64,000 bases of DNA from Tenodera sinensis (taxonomy: Eukaryota > Arthropoda > Insecta > Mantodea > Mantidae): contig CM060964.1 in assembly GCA_030765045.1 (NCBI GenBank), forward strand, positions 137,378,948 through 137,442,947, read 5' to 3'. Of this stretch, positions 22,180 through 33,714 are shown one piece after another. The position numbers and the translations under genes are program-made. Under the pieces are notes generated by a model. The model saw only the letters and a program-made list of their open reading frames with translations, made no database searches and had not been told where the DNA came from. Positions within the stretch are counted from its first letter, which is position 1. The number at the start of each line of letters is the position of its first letter.

Positions 22180-24055
22180 TTTCAGTGACAACACTGCAAC
22201 CGCACAATTGTATGGCAGTGCAACAAACCCTATCCGTTGCAGCCCCGTGCTCCCAGCGCATTCAAGCCAACTCTGTAGCATCAATGTTGACATGACTGGT
22301 GTAAGCCATTCAGCAGTAATCTCCAAAGTAAATAAACTGTATATGGATATTCCTGAGTATACTGTACTTGGTAATTCAAATAAATCTTTTATGCAGATTT
22401 TAAAAAGCAGCTTTGAAATTGCATTTTTTTCCAGACCATATTCTAAGCATTTTGCTATATTCAAGGTAAAAGTTTCTTTAAAATGTAATGAAAGCTGTTT
22501 TGGAGACTAGAAGGTTGGTACATCTCACATATCAAATTTCACCCAAATCAGAAATGGTGTGGCTAACTCCATTTGTTCATTTAATGTGTACTGACCCTAT
22601 TATTATTACACATATTCTCTTCTTTCTTTGCTTTGGCAAAGCCTTCTAAAACAATAGCAAATGGTTAATAAATCTGAATTGTTGCAATAATAGTCCAAGT
22701 GGATTACTCACTCGAAAACTTTACCACCTCTGTAAATTTACCTCTAATTAATGCAACTATTACTGCAATTCACTGTGTCCTCCCAAAAAATGTATTGGTT
22801 TATGAATTTGAGCAATGTGCAAATTAGCTCTGAAATAATTTTACTAGGTCTTCCAAATTAAAAGGATTAACATTTGAATAGTTCAATTTTCATTTTTAAT
22901 TCAAATGTCACGAAGAACAGCAAAACCTTAAAAAAAAAAAAAAAAGAAAAAGAAAAAAGAAAAAAAAAAAAAAAAAAAAAAAGAACTATACTTTATGGTG
23001 CAATAGATAGAGCATTTGTTATATGTTTGAAGTCAAAACTCGTAACTGAATGCCTCAGACTTCTCTACTCCTTACCTACGGAGGAGGAAATATAGTATTC
23101 AAATTAAAATTTCAACACAAGATAAGGTTGCTTGACTAACAAAACCACTTTACAAAAATGGGAGAGAGGGAGGAAGGGACAACAGTGAGAGACAGAATTG
23201 CATAATTCATAAATGAAAAAAAAATCTCATGAATAACAAAATTTGTATTTAAATCAGGGATTTGTAAGGATTCAATATTATGTTTTTCATGGAGTGCTCC
23301 CTACCCCTAACAATACTAAAGATGGAAAAATGTTCAATGAATTTCTTATTTCTTAAAAAATGCCTGTAATAATTTTGATTAACTGTCATTTGCTTAAGAA
23401 AATTAGATGATAAGGCACTTATATGGAATGATCTGTAAATTTTCTGTGAAGTTCTCAATTCTTTTTTTCTACATCTAGTTACCACAGGAAATAAACACAA
23501 ATTTACTAAAGAAAAAATGAGCAGTTCTTTAAATGTATAACGTATGTCAAGTAACTCTTTTCATAGCATTAATGATTTACAAAATAGTGAGCGTGTATGG
23601 CTTAAGGGTCGACAACTAGGTCATTAGAGCCCATACAAAATAGTTGTATCCTTGAGTTTTTCAATTTGAAGGCTGCTTTGGTGTGCTACCTATGTAAAAA
23701 GCCTGAACACTTGTGTATGTTTTCTGTTTTTCTTTGCGAGCTCATTACAATAAAAATTGTTATATAAACAAGTGACTTATGTTTGCATCTTGCAATGAAG
23801 TTCATGCTTCCTGATTTAAAACCCTTTTCAGATAAACATATCATGAGTAACAGACTGACAAGAGAAATCAACCTATATATGTATGAGTGTATAAACATAT
23901 CATACACAGGACATCTGAGACAAACTGAAGCTTCAGGTATTAAGGGATTTTATAATTTCACTTTTCACATGGAACCAATGTAGGAAAAAAAAAGCACTAT
24001 TTACCATTTAACAGATATGCAGCAATTTGTTATTATTTTTATCATTATTGTTGTT
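22180..24055. other. Intronic sequence; A-rich tract, no gene
   Basis: It contains a poly(A) tract with scattered G at 22928-22984 and AT-rich sequence. Open frames of 70-120 codons show no family features. Confidence 0.5.
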
Positions 24056-24057
24056 AT

Positions 24058-24058
24058 T

Positions 24059-24143
<85 letters not shown>
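24058..24143. repeat. (ATT)n microsatellite
   Basis: Close to 28 uninterrupted att units, ending 20 bp before the donor end of the prolyl hydroxylase exon at 24164. Confidence 0.95.
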
Positions 24144-24144
<1 letters not shown>

Positions 24145-24163
24145 AAAGTTTTTCATAAGTTAC

Positions 24164-24388
24164 CCTTGCAAAATCGAAGTGTGGTTCATAATGTCCTCCG
24201 ATTCCATAATTGACAACCTGAAGTTCTTCAGCCGTGTCAATGTTTAATCCTGAGATATCTGCCACACGCTGATTTACTGAAGCCACATGAGGATGTTCTT
24301 CAGTCCTTAACCATGCTGATTTGCTGATACGATAGTTAGCAGTTTCCAACTCGCCTGTCTTCCAATTTTGAACGGTAGCCCTCTTGAA
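24164..24388 (-). CDS. Prolyl 4-hydroxylase alpha subunit exon with the HxD iron-binding motif
   Basis: This 75-codon exon encodes FKRATVQNWKTGELETANY, then ISKSAWL, and INIDTAEELQ-like sequence leading to GIGGHYEPHFDFAR. The histidine and aspartate of HFD are the first two Fe(II) ligands of the dioxygenase domain. The acceptor is ttgtttag, the donor is AGG|gtaact, and both junctions are phase 0. It joins ..RLAQPR of exon 40479-40745 to REEES of exon 15824-15889. The exon ends 20 bp from an (ATT)n tract. Confidence 0.95.
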
Positions 24389-24608
24389 CTAAACAAATGT
24401 GAGAGAAACACCTAGTAATCATTACAGCAGTTCAGAAGAAATTGTAAGAATACATAGATTTACAGTAAAATATAAACAAATTCTGATGCACTACTTCAGT
24501 GTATTAAAATATGGTTTTGAGAGCAAAATCAAAAGCAAAATGCTTCTGATTCCAGAAGATTTTCACATTTGAAAAATTCTACATTACAGTAGCATTATTT
24601 GTTTACTA

Positions 24609-25838
24609 CGAGGGCCCTCTCAAAAGTAACTTGCACTATTTTTTTAAATCCGCGCGGTGGGCGAAAAAGTCTGAAAGTCCCAGGATATATAGGTATGGGT
24701 GTAGTAGCAGCACCATAAAATTCCTAGGTCCCTAAGTTTATTGCTTGGACATTAAAACGGCAGTAACAATGGAGACTCCACTCGTTCCTACCACCTAGTT
24801 GTCGACGGGCCCGTAAACCCCACTACTCACTCACTTACTCGTTCCTACTGCTGAATGCGAAGTTCGCGCTGTAATCCGTTTTCTGATGGGAAAAAATAAA
24901 CGTGCGACTGAAATTCATTGCGAGTTGTGCAGTGTTTATGGAAAAGACGTTTTGTCAAGACAAATGGTTTCTCGTTGGCCCCAACCGTTCATTGAAGGGA
25001 GAACAACATTACACAATGAGCAATGAAGCGGCCAACCCTCCACTTCGCTCGCTCCGGATATTGTTGACGAGGTTCGAGCAGTCGTGAACACCGATCAGTG
25101 CTTACACTTGATGCAGGTTTGTTTCAACTTCCTCCGTATATTGAAATAAGCCGTGCATCGCTTCACAGGATTATTTTTAAGGATCTGTGTCTATGGAAAG
25201 TGTGTGCAAGTTGTGGAAACGAATGGATGAGGCAACTCCAAAAAAAGGCAAAAGTTGTTGCATCGGCTGTCAAGGTCATCACAACGATATTCTGGGATTC
25301 GAAGGGAGTACTGTTAATCGATTACCTGCTCCATGGGACCACGATGACAGCTGCTCGCTATTGTGAGGTGCTGAGAAAACTCAAAAGAGCCATACAAAAC
25401 AAAAGGAAGGAAAAGTTGAGCAAAACAGTTTTTCTGTTCCATGATAACACTCGCCTGCACGCTGCTCGTGAAACTCAAGCCCTGTTTGAGCAGTTTTGAT
25501 GGGATGTTTTCGGTCATCCATCTAGTGCACCTGACCTTGCACCGAGTGATTACCATCTTTTTCCGGAGCTGCAGCAACATCTTGGGGGAAGGCGCTTCGT
25601 AAATGACGAGGAACTGAAACAAGAAGTGGAAAGATGGCTATCCAGTTTGGCGGGAGAGTGGTTTGACATTGGGTTAAAAGAACTGTTACCACGGTATCAA
25701 AAATGTATTGAGGTTCAAGGAAATCATGTGGAAAGACAGGTACTGAATGTAGCTTTCAAAATATACCCTTTTTAAAATATTTAAACGTTTTGTTATTTTT
25801 TAAAAAAATAGTGCAAGTTACTTTTGAGACGCCCCTTG
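24609..25838 (+). mobile_element. Mariner transposon with both TIRs, 1230 bp
   Basis: A TA lies at 24607-24608 and 25839-25840. The ends match in inverse orientation over at least 40 bp: both contain ctcaaaagtaacttgcac followed by tattttttta. The length is close to typical mariners. Differences in the first 12 bp of the two TIRs suggest decay. Confidence 0.92.
24845..25774 (+). pseudogene. Mariner transposase pseudogene (SETMAR-like, DD34D)
   Basis: The N-terminal DNA-binding half is broken: EVRAVIRFLMGKNKRATEIH near 24855, then RRPSTS-like sequence. The catalytic half (25098-25499) has TIFWDSKGVLLIDYL (first D) and FLFHDNTRLHAA (second D). A TGA at 25497-25499 interrupts it. The frame then continues with SAPDLAPSDYHLFPEL (third D) and QKCIEVQGNHVERQ. 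All three catalytic aspartates are still readable, but stops and shifts make it inactive. Confidence 0.88.
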
Positions 25839-25840
25839 TA

Positions 25841-26790
25841 TATTTGTAGAAAAAATGGGCGAAAGGATGAATATACAAAGTTTTCCACAAATCTGCTATT
25901 ACCTGTTTCTTACAATAATATAAATCCGGAAATTGAGTGCCAAGGTATTGAATTATATATGAAATGCAATTTTAATACTGTTAACTTATTAAATTAACAT
26001 GAGAGATATTGCTGACAGATTCATATCTAATAGCTAGGTAAGGCTTTGAAACAAATCTGAATTAAAGTGAATAAATCTGCGTTCTATACAAGAAAACTAC
26101 AAGGTATATTCCTATTACTAGTTGTAACATTAGGCTTGTAAAAACATGCTGCTTTCATAAGAAATTTAAAAAACATGTAAATTACAGTAATCAAAATCTT
26201 GGGTTTTAGCAACAGAAGTATTGCACCAAGTAAAATGTGAAGTATACTAAAAAGAAACCATTATTGTGCTATTTACTATGCCACTGTAATCAATGTGTTT
26301 TGCACATATGCCTCTATTGAGCTTTCTTGTATCTAGAGATAGCATTGTTTTCTTTAATTCAAGGAAGTATTTTAAATTAAGGCTAATAACTGAAGATTAT
26401 TTTTGAAGCTTTATTGTGCTAAAGAACAAGTTTTTTGAGCACAAAAAAGAACCATTCTTTCCAAATACCAAACCTAGAGATTCCAGTTAATATTCATTTA
26501 ATTGTCACTTTGTCATAAATTGGAGAAGGAAGGTATATCAAGTTGTGCTTTTGCATCTTCTGTGAACATGTTTCTTTCACTTTTTTTGTTCTCCAAGAGG
26601 ATCCTTATCTGCACTAACCAGGACTATCCTTGGCTTACAATGAAAATGGTCTGGCCATAGCTCTGTTCTTGCTCTACAGTGTCATTTTTTTCTTGTGTTT
26701 GTAATTGCCTCCTTGACACACAACGTGGCAGCAAGTACCAGTGTATGTAGTACAAAATATCCTGCGCTTGTGGGTGTAACAGTGTCTTTA
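25841..26790. other. Intronic sequence without recognised features
   Basis: AT-rich, no coding or repeat feature recognised. Confidence 0.45.
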
Positions 26791-26793
26791 GAG

Positions 26794-26907
26794 GTGGTGG
26801 TGGTGGCAATGATGATGATGATGATGATGATGATGGTGATGGTGATGGTGATGGTGATGGTGGTGGTGGTGGTGGTGGTGATGATGATGATGATGATGAT
26901 GATGATA
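26794..26907. repeat. (GATG/GGT)n microsatellite
   Basis: ggtggtggtgg, then gatgatgat, gatggt and ggtggt runs. Long homopolymeric His, Ser or Met/Val frames across it are artefacts. Confidence 0.95.
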
Positions 26908-27369
26908 GCACCAATGATATCTAATTCTCCGTTCTCTCCATTTAGTGGCAGGAATGAACCTGCCAGATGAATGAATTACCACAACAAACCTGGTAATGTT
27001 CTGGTTCTCAGGGTATGAGGCTTATACTGAAAGGTGACAGCAACAATTTTTTTATATATCTTAATTTTTATTTTTTAGACAAACCAAGTACATCACCTTA
27101 ATCGACAGACTTTTCTGTCACTTTTCAACAATCACCTTTTCTTTGCATACATTTCTCCCATTGTTCCTTTGCATACATTTTCCCCATTGTTCTCCAAGTT
27201 TGAAAATACCCTTACAATAGAACTCCATTCCAGCTGCCTGGATACACTGATACACTGCTCTTTAAATATCCTGCACCGTCTCCTAGCATTGCCCTCACAT
27301 CTATTCCTATAGGTTGCGCGTTTGTTCTTGACGAATGACCTTGAGCAGAAATCCACTCAGCTTGCCTAC

Positions 27370-28290
27370 CCTTAATAAACAGGTCAGCAAATGTTTATGC
27401 TACGATAACAGACACCCCTGTTTTCCTCTGTCACGTGTGTGTATACAGTCGACTGCAAAAGTTTTGTGCAGTACGGATGCAGCATGCAAGTGTTTTATAA
27501 CAGTGATTAATATTACCATTCCATTATCTTGGATAATAATTTGCTCAATCCTTTCTTCCACAATGGCATCTTTATCCCAGTATTCTTGTTCAATTTCTTC
27601 GACATGACGGCATGCCTTTTCCCATTGATTTGAGTGTTGTACTACTTCAGCTCAGAAACATGTGCGTAAAGGCACATCATCTCACTGCAGACTGTACCTT
27701 CGCTCCATGCCAGCGTTCCTGCAAAAGGTGAGTAATGACTCGCATCCAACCTTTCATATAAAATGTTCATTCGTCAAGAAGTAACGCGCGACCTGTAACA
27801 GAACTGACAATATGGTAGTTGGAGGGTACCAAATCAGGACTGTGGGGAGAATGTGGAAGAGTTTCCCACCCAATGTCCTAATCCTCTCCACTGACATAAG
27901 CAGTGTGAGGATGCACATTATCCTGCTGTAAGATGATTTTTCTGGAGCATTTATCATGCATTGCATGATGGAGCTTCAAAAGTGCCTCAGTATCGGGGGC
28001 AGCATTTATTGTTTGTCCAGGTTCAAGAAAATCAACCAGAATCCAACCCTGTGCATCCCAGAAGACATGTCCATAACTTTCCCAGCAGATTGCACAATCT
28101 TTGCTTTCTTGTTTCATGGTGAATTCAAGTACTGCCATTTCATACTCTGGCATTTACTTTCAGTCTTGTAATGATGGAACCAGCTTTCCAGCTTTCATCA
28201 CGTATCACAATATTTGTCAAAAAATCATCACCTTCATTTTTAAATCTCTGAAGGTGATTTTAGGTAATGGCTCTTCTCTGAAGTCAATAA
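27370..28290 (-). pseudogene. Degenerate mariner-like transposase
   Basis: On the minus strand, GDDFLTNIVIRDESW (near 28230) leads to GHVFWDAQGWILVDFLEPGQ (first D, near 28065), IILQQDNVHPHTA (second D, near 27920) and SPDLVPSNYH (third D, near 27850). Decayed C-terminal frames follow to about 27430. The block order is that of mariner (DD34D). Several frameshifts separate the blocks. Neither TIR was identified. Confidence 0.75.
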
Positions 28291-28769
28291 ATAAGGAATA
28301 TTGGTCAATAAATATGGGATCCAACAGGCACCAAGTTTTTGATAACCTAAGCTTTCAAGCATTTCTGCTCTGCACTGTCCTACACATATTTACAGTGATT
28401 ATTTTTTTATCTTTTACTTCCCATTATTTTGCTCAATGAGTGCACATGATCTTTTCCTGGTCTGAACTGAGAGTGGCTCCCTTTTATAAAAGAGGGGGTG
28501 CAGAAAATTATCAAAAGGCAACTAATGCCATTTCTACCAGATGCTACGTGTGGATAAATCCTGGTGGTCTGCAATTTGATGACTGCATGTGTTATTCATT
28601 TTCTCCAGAGAGATAAATCACAGTCCTCCTACTTATTCTCCTTGTTCAGTCCTTAAGAAATGGTATACAGCCTCTTTACTGGCAAAAAATACTTATTTTC
28701 TTCTGTTTGAGGTTGAAAGTTTCCAAAATTACTGATCTGAGTTAAATTCAACCCCATTCCATTGCCCCA

Positions 28770-29150
28770 TAGTGAGCTGGCTAGTCTGTAATGTAAAACT
28801 GAAAAGTGAGAATAGCAAGGTCTTAAATATATCTAATCTTCCATGGAGTAGATAACTTCAAATGAAGGATTTCGGTACCCTTCTCCACATTTCTTGAACA
28901 GGTTCCCAGTCTGAGACAATCATTCACTTTAGCTCTAAATCTCTGATCTGAACATTAGTAATGAGGTACACATCATCAACTTAAGCCAGCAAACTATGAT
29001 CTGTGGAGTTTCCTTAGATAATTCTAATTATAGGTCAATAGCCAGATTAAATAGCGGCCCACTTGGTGAACATCCTTAAGAGAACCTTGTCATTATCTGG
29101 TTAGGAACATAATGTCCATATTGAAATTACAAACCCTCTGTGTAAATCAC
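28770..29150 (-). pseudogene. Possible reverse-transcriptase remnant
   Basis: Minus-strand frames give GCSPSGPLFNLAIDL, resembling the GxxQGxPLSPLLFN block. About 45 codons later comes DVYLITNVQIRDLE, resembling the sequence after the ADD active site. Too many stops are present for a firm class; an R2- or NeSL-like LINE is conceivable. This is weak evidence. Confidence 0.3.
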
Positions 29151-29950
29151 AAATGATAGGTAGCTATAGTAATATGTGTAACCATTAGGTTGCCCATTTT
29201 TGTAATACAAATTATAAGTATAAATTTGTGACAATGTCAGAAACTGTATTGCAGTCTATTGACAATAAGGAATAATAAAGAATAATAACAGTCAATTCTG
29301 CATGAGGTGCTTCTTATTTAAGTGTCAGCCACAATACGAGTGAAGACCAGAGCCTCAAGGGGCAATGTACCGTAAAAAAAGTTAGTCATGTTGTCACAAA
29401 CTCCTGTTGATTGGTTAACATGATGTCCATTCTTCTTCACAGTACAATGATGTGAAACAATTCCTTCTAACCAATGCCAGCCATCATCAGCCACTGGCTC
29501 CTAAGTCTTCTTGGATAAGTTAGACTATATGTTGCATACTTGTGAGCCTTATATAAGATATGTCCCATCTTGGCAATTCATGCTATATGGTGAGTGGAGT
29601 GTAAGGGCCCGTCAACACAGCTAGGTCATTGGATTTTCTTACATGTATCATCACTGCCGTCTCACTGGGGAAGCTTGATGGTGTGACAGCTAGCTCCATA
29701 AGGTGATTGAGAGTAACCTCTAACTTCCTACAAGTCTCCTATCATGAGGGATGTCAATTCTTATTAATTTGTTAGGAGTGTGAGGACCATGTTCTTTCTG
29801 ATTGGCTCCATTACTGTCAACAATTCAACACCTGTTGGTTGTTACTCATCATCCTAAGTAAAGGCTACTGGAGTTATTCTTCACCAACTGCAACTTACAT
29901 TGGTGATTTTCTGCATGAGCATTTGCTCACTAGGGTAACAAAAAATTGAA
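29150..29950. other. Intronic sequence without recognised features
   Basis: No open frame or repeat was recognised before the SINE dimer. Confidence 0.4.
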
Positions 29951-29952
29951 CA

Positions 29953-30133
29953 ATTATTTATTTATGCCAACAAACTTACTGTTGGTGTTTTTAAACACAC
30001 AAGCCATGTGTGGGCAAAGTTTAAGAGGTAGAACTGAATTTTTAAGTTCCAGTTCTACCTCTTAAACTTTGCCCACACACGGCTTGTGTGTTTAAAAACA
30101 CCAACAGTAAGTTTGTTGGCATAAATAAATAAT
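29953..30133. mobile_element. Inverted dimer of a SINE tail (84-bp arms)
   Basis: Left arm 29953-30036 and right arm 30050-30133 are inverse copies with about one mismatch, separated by 13 bp (aatttttaagttc). The right arm plus spacer is the body of the SINE found at 30287-30392 and 46119-46221. It contains ccagttctacctctt and tgtttaaaaacaccaacag and ends in ataaataaataat. The head is missing in both arms. Confidence 0.9.
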
Positions 30134-30286
30134 AATTACCATGTGAAGGTTATTTAATCCTGGGATATAAAGTACTTGCAATAGTAAGTCACCATTGGGG
30201 TAATTGTCTCTGATGTGAGACTGCCTTTGTGGTTTACCAGGAAAAATACGAACTAACTTGAGAATTTAATGCCATTCTGGCAGTTT

Positions 30287-30392
30287 GTCACAATAGCTCA
30301 GTGGTAGAGCGTCCGCCCGGCAAGCGGAAGGTCTGTGGTTCAAATCCCAGTTGTGGCGTTGAATTTTTAAGTTCCAGTTCTACCTCTTAAAA
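30287..30392 (+). mobile_element. tRNA-derived SINE: complete tRNA-like head plus start of body
   Basis: Positions 30287-30357 fold as a tRNA: acceptor arm GTCACAA with TTGTGGC, D arm GCTC/GAGC, and anticodon arm TCCGC/GCGGA with loop CCGGCAA. A GGTTCAAATCC B box follows. The position-33 base is C rather than U, and the T stem is mispaired, so it is a SINE head and not a working tRNA gene. The body (ttgaatttttaagttccagt) follows and breaks off at about 30392. If the loop were read literally the anticodon would be GGC. Confidence 0.8.
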
Positions 30393-31206
30393 AATTGAAC
30401 CTTCCCACCATACAGCTAGAAGGAACAAACGTAAAAAATTCAAATAAGTAAAAATTTTTAGGAATATGTATTGATGAACAATCTCAGTTGGAAACCACAT
30501 ACAAACGAATTAAGTAAGTGGGTCAAATCTGCTTCCAAATTAACATTTTGAAACACTCTGTGAGTTAAAATACACTTAGGGTCATGTATTTCTCAAAATT
30601 TCACTCCTTAATTTCATACAGAATATCTTTGTGGGGAAATAACAGCAAAGCTATTAAAATATTCAAACTACAAAAAAGGGTCATTAGAATTATGCTCAAT
30701 TGTTAGCTGCAAACCATACTTTAAAGAATTAACATTTTGCCATTACCCTGTGTATATTTATATGAAACAATTGTACAAATGCAAACACACATCAAAGATT
30801 TTACCATAAACTCTGAGATTCACTGTCATAACACAAGACAAAAAGCAAAATTACATATAGCCCCCCATAACAAAAATTGTTTGAAAATAGTTTTTATTAT
30901 AGAGGCATTAAATTTTGCAATAAAGTGCCTGTTGAAATAAAAATATACATTCTATTCACTGTTTCAAGACACATCTCAAACAATTTTTAATTAAAAAATG
31001 TTATTACTCAACTGATGAGTTTTTGCATTAATAAATTAATCAGTTGTATTTTTAACAATTTATGAGTTTAATGTACATGTATGGTATAATTTTTAAGTAA
31101 TTATTGTTTGACTTTTATAATATTATACTGGAACTTTCATAATACTGGACGAATCCATAACATGTATATGTTAAATCAGATGAATAAACTGAATTGAATT
31201 GAATTC
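30393..31206 (+). mobile_element. 5'-truncated Jockey-like LINE, RT C-terminal part
   Basis: Broken frames read KFLGICIDEQSQLE, LRVMYFSKFHSLISY, ISLWGNNSKAIKIFKLQKR and PLPCVYLYETIVQ. The open stretch 30737-30940 contains HCHNTRQKAKLHIAPHNKN. The tail is taaactgaattgaattgaat. These blocks are the usual end of Jockey-type ORF2. It resembles but does not equal the copy at 3929-4885. Confidence 0.75.
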
Positions 31207-31594
31207 TTTACTTGTTGGATTATTTTAGAGTAGTCACTTAGTGTGTTGCTGGTAGCTATGAGACTGACTTTTCACTTGATTAAATACTAAATCTTGCCAT
31301 TCAATATCTAGCTCACTTCATTCTATACCCATCCCAGGCTGCAAACCTTGGCCATGACTGGATGTGCAAATGATTTTGTTGGATATTCTTATCAACATGT
31401 TGGCTTACATGGCAGAAGTTCACGATTCAGTTTGCTGTTCCTCTTCAATTGCAGTTTAATTGCCTTTAATTATTCAATTTCCACATGGTGAGCTACTTTT
31501 GTATTCTTTGGCTACCTACTTCAGCTCCTGGTGTTTCTTGTTATAAGTTGAGAAAACCCTCCCATTAGCAAATGATCACTTAAATCAGTGTTCA
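31207..31594. other. Intronic sequence, nothing recognised
   Basis: No gene or repeat was recognised up to the TIR at 31595. Confidence 0.4.
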
Positions 31595-31620
31595 CAATTG
31601 AGTACCTGGGTGCAACAAGA

Positions 31621-31638
31621 GCGTTAGCCGGCTAACGC
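31621..31638. repeat. Perfect 18-bp palindrome next to the left TIR
   Basis: gcgttagccggctaacgc is its own reverse complement. The right end has no equivalent. It could be a transposase-binding or cruciform site; this is speculation. Confidence 0.7.
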
Positions 31639-31823
31639 TGTTATTGCATAAATGCTTGCATTGTGTTTGTCAAACGTTCAACTATCATCTGTATAAAAAT
31701 TAGTTCGGTACGACATCACTTGATGGCAGGAGCTCCTTGGAAAGTAGATCACGTGCTACACTTTAGTTGCAATCATGACCAAGCCATTCATTGTCGCCAC
31801 GTGGCTAGGCAGACAAGGTAAAG

Positions 31824-32047
31824 ATGGACGCAATAATTGATGAGTATGTTACTTCGGAAGAAGAAATTATCACTGATGACAATGAAGGTAACCATGTTGG
31901 GGTAAAGAGGCAACGGAATTCCGAATTGTGGAAACAAAATGTTGCTAAGAAACGTCGAAATTCTGGTAAGATGTATATATCCGAACGCACAGGAAAGCAA
32001 ATACCAGCCAAGAAATTCAAGCCAGTTGAATCTTGTTGCAAGAAGAG
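31824..32047 (+). CDS. DUF7869-like transposase gene, exon 1
   Basis: The exon starts at ATG 31824 with MDAIIDEYVTSEEEI, an acidic N-terminus. It continues with basic NVAKKRRNSGKMY, SERTGKQIPAKKFK, and a CC-K end. It closes at a good donor (aagag|gtatgt). Exon length is 224 nt, leaving phase 2. N-termini of this family have a short basic region with cysteines ahead of the core. The gene is probably a pseudogene overall because of lesions in exons 2 and 3. Confidence 0.7.
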
Positions 32048-32283
32048 GTATGTATTTTTTAATTTTTCTTTGCAATATCTTCTAGTGGACAGTTTATTTT
32101 TCTTTAGTTAGATGAAAATTAATTTAACAACTTCATTGCTGGCAGCACTTAGCGGGCTGCTAACAATGACAAAGCAAACATGCGAATTTAAATTAATAAT
32201 GCTAACATAAAATGATTAGAATTAGATATGGGTAAAGTTTTGCTTATTTTATATAGTCTATATTTTTTCCGATTTTATTCTAG

Positions 32284-32561
32284 GTGTCAGAGTTTACAAA
32301 TCATTGAACAGGAACAACTGTTCTTAAATTTTGGGGCTGCAGTGACAAAGTACTTCAGGATGCGATCTTGATGGGATACATAACAACAAAAGAGAAAAAA
32401 ACAACATCTGTCAATACTAAGGCACAAAAAAGGAACCATTATTGGACGTATACCATAAAAAACCACGAAGTTGTAAAAATAGTCTGTCAAAAATGTTTAC
32501 TATCTGTACTGCAGATTTCTGAAATGAGACTGAGATCGCTGCAAAATACAATAAAGACAGG
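32284..32561 (+). pseudogene. DUF7869-like transposase gene, exon 2 (frameshifted)
   Basis: The acceptor is ttctag at 32281-32283. The joined frame reads CQSLQIIEQEQLF and then runs into a stop. The expected continuation DKVLQDAILMGYITTKE, NHYWTYTIKNHEVVKIVCQK and LRSLQNTIKTG lies in another frame, implying one indel near 32325. The donor is acag|gtatgt after 32561. Confidence 0.65.
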
Positions 32562-32722
32562 TATGTGATGTGAAAATTGACGTATCTAGGCCTATGTGAA
32601 AATTTAATTTAATATTTATAGGTAATAAATTAATGTTTCGTACTTTTAAGGTCTGTAATATCTTCTTCAATACCAGTAATTGAATTAATTATTTAAATTG
32701 AGGTGGTTCTGCTATGTTCCAG

Positions 32723-33120
32723 GTGCTATTCCTGAAGATAAGAGGGGTAAACATCATAATCGGCCCAATAAGATAGAAAAAAAGGTTTAGCAACTTGTTG
32801 AAGAACATTGGTCCCAGTTCCCTCAAAAGGAGTCCCACTACAGCATAATTGGCCCAATAAGATAGAAAAAAAGGTTTGGCAACTTGTTGAAGAACATTGG
32901 TCCCAGTTCCCTCACAAGGAGTCCCACTACAGCATAATTGGCCCAATAAGATAGAAAAAAAGGTTTGGCAACTTGTTGAAGAACATTGGTCCCAGTTCCC
33001 TCACAAGGAGTCCCACTACAGCAGTGCCAGAACCAAGAGGAAGTATTTTGATAATCCCAACTTAACTGTTCAAAAGCTTTATACGTGCTTTAAACAACAT
33101 TTTTATGAACTAGAGGGGAA
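32723..33120 (+). pseudogene. DUF7869-like transposase gene, exon 3 with internal tandem duplication
   Basis: The acceptor is gttccag. The frame starts GAIPEDKRGKHHNRPNKIEK and hits stops because an 89-bp unit is present three times. The third unit continues openly as HWSQFPHKESHYSSARTKRK, YFDNPNLTVQKLYTCFKQHF and ELEGKTLRL. The 3' boundary is uncertain; I take it near 33120. Two surplus units add 178 nt, which breaks the frame. Confidence 0.65.
32762..33025. repeat. Three tandem 89-bp units
   Basis: Units begin with ggcccaataagatag at 32762, 32851 and 32940. Units 2 and 3 are nearly identical; unit 1 differs at tttagc/tttggc and aaaagg/acaagg. The third lacks the final few bases. Confidence 0.95.
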
Positions 33121-33714
33121 AACACTTCGGCTCATGTTTAGAACAGCTCACTTTCCACTTGCCAGCCAGATTATAAGTCCGAACTTACTTACTGCGCATG
33201 CGCCGACAGTAGTTTCACAATCGCCCACTAGATTTCACTGCATGACTAGCAGACGATTTTCACATCTGCCAACATTGCTTTTTACACTACACTAGTTTTC
33301 GTTGCCAACACATTAAACGCAAATGCACTTACTCGTGTCGTTGCCGCCACAGACATACACCGCTATCGCCTAGCGCAACTCCATACTATTGTTGTGGATT
33401 CTGTACATTATTTTTTTGCCCATTGTGTACATTATTTTGCTCTTGCTCACACAGATATATCGCTAGTGCAAATTATTGTGTACATTATCCTTATTGCCTT
33501 GTTACTGGGTCCACGATACGCTGGCTCGCTCTTTATTATTATATTATTATTTTTATTATATTATTATTTTTTTAAATTTATTTATTTATTAGCAGGAAAC
33601 AAAAAAACAAATCATGAAGTTTACATTGAATTTAAACATTTAAACATTAACTTTGCGTGCCTTGATTTTCTTGTGATATTGTTGATCACCCAAAGCTAGC
33701 TGAAGGTTCTCAGG

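Noticed and set aside
23585..23645. A SINE motif shared with 29605-29635 (aggtcattagagccc-like)
   Set aside because: The shared stretch is too short and too diverged to define a repeat.
26624..26982. Poly-His, poly-Ser/Pro and Met/Val proteins
   Set aside because: They translate a GATG/GGT microsatellite in different frames.
27132..27356. Continuation of the mariner transposase at its C-terminus
   Set aside because: The frame (RRCRIFKEQCISVSRQLEW) could not be matched to a mariner C-terminus with confidence, so it was left out of the element.
30287..30357. Functional tRNA-Ala(GGC) gene
   Set aside because: It has C instead of U at position 33 and mismatches in the T stem, and the downstream body is shared with other repeat copies. 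It is a SINE head.
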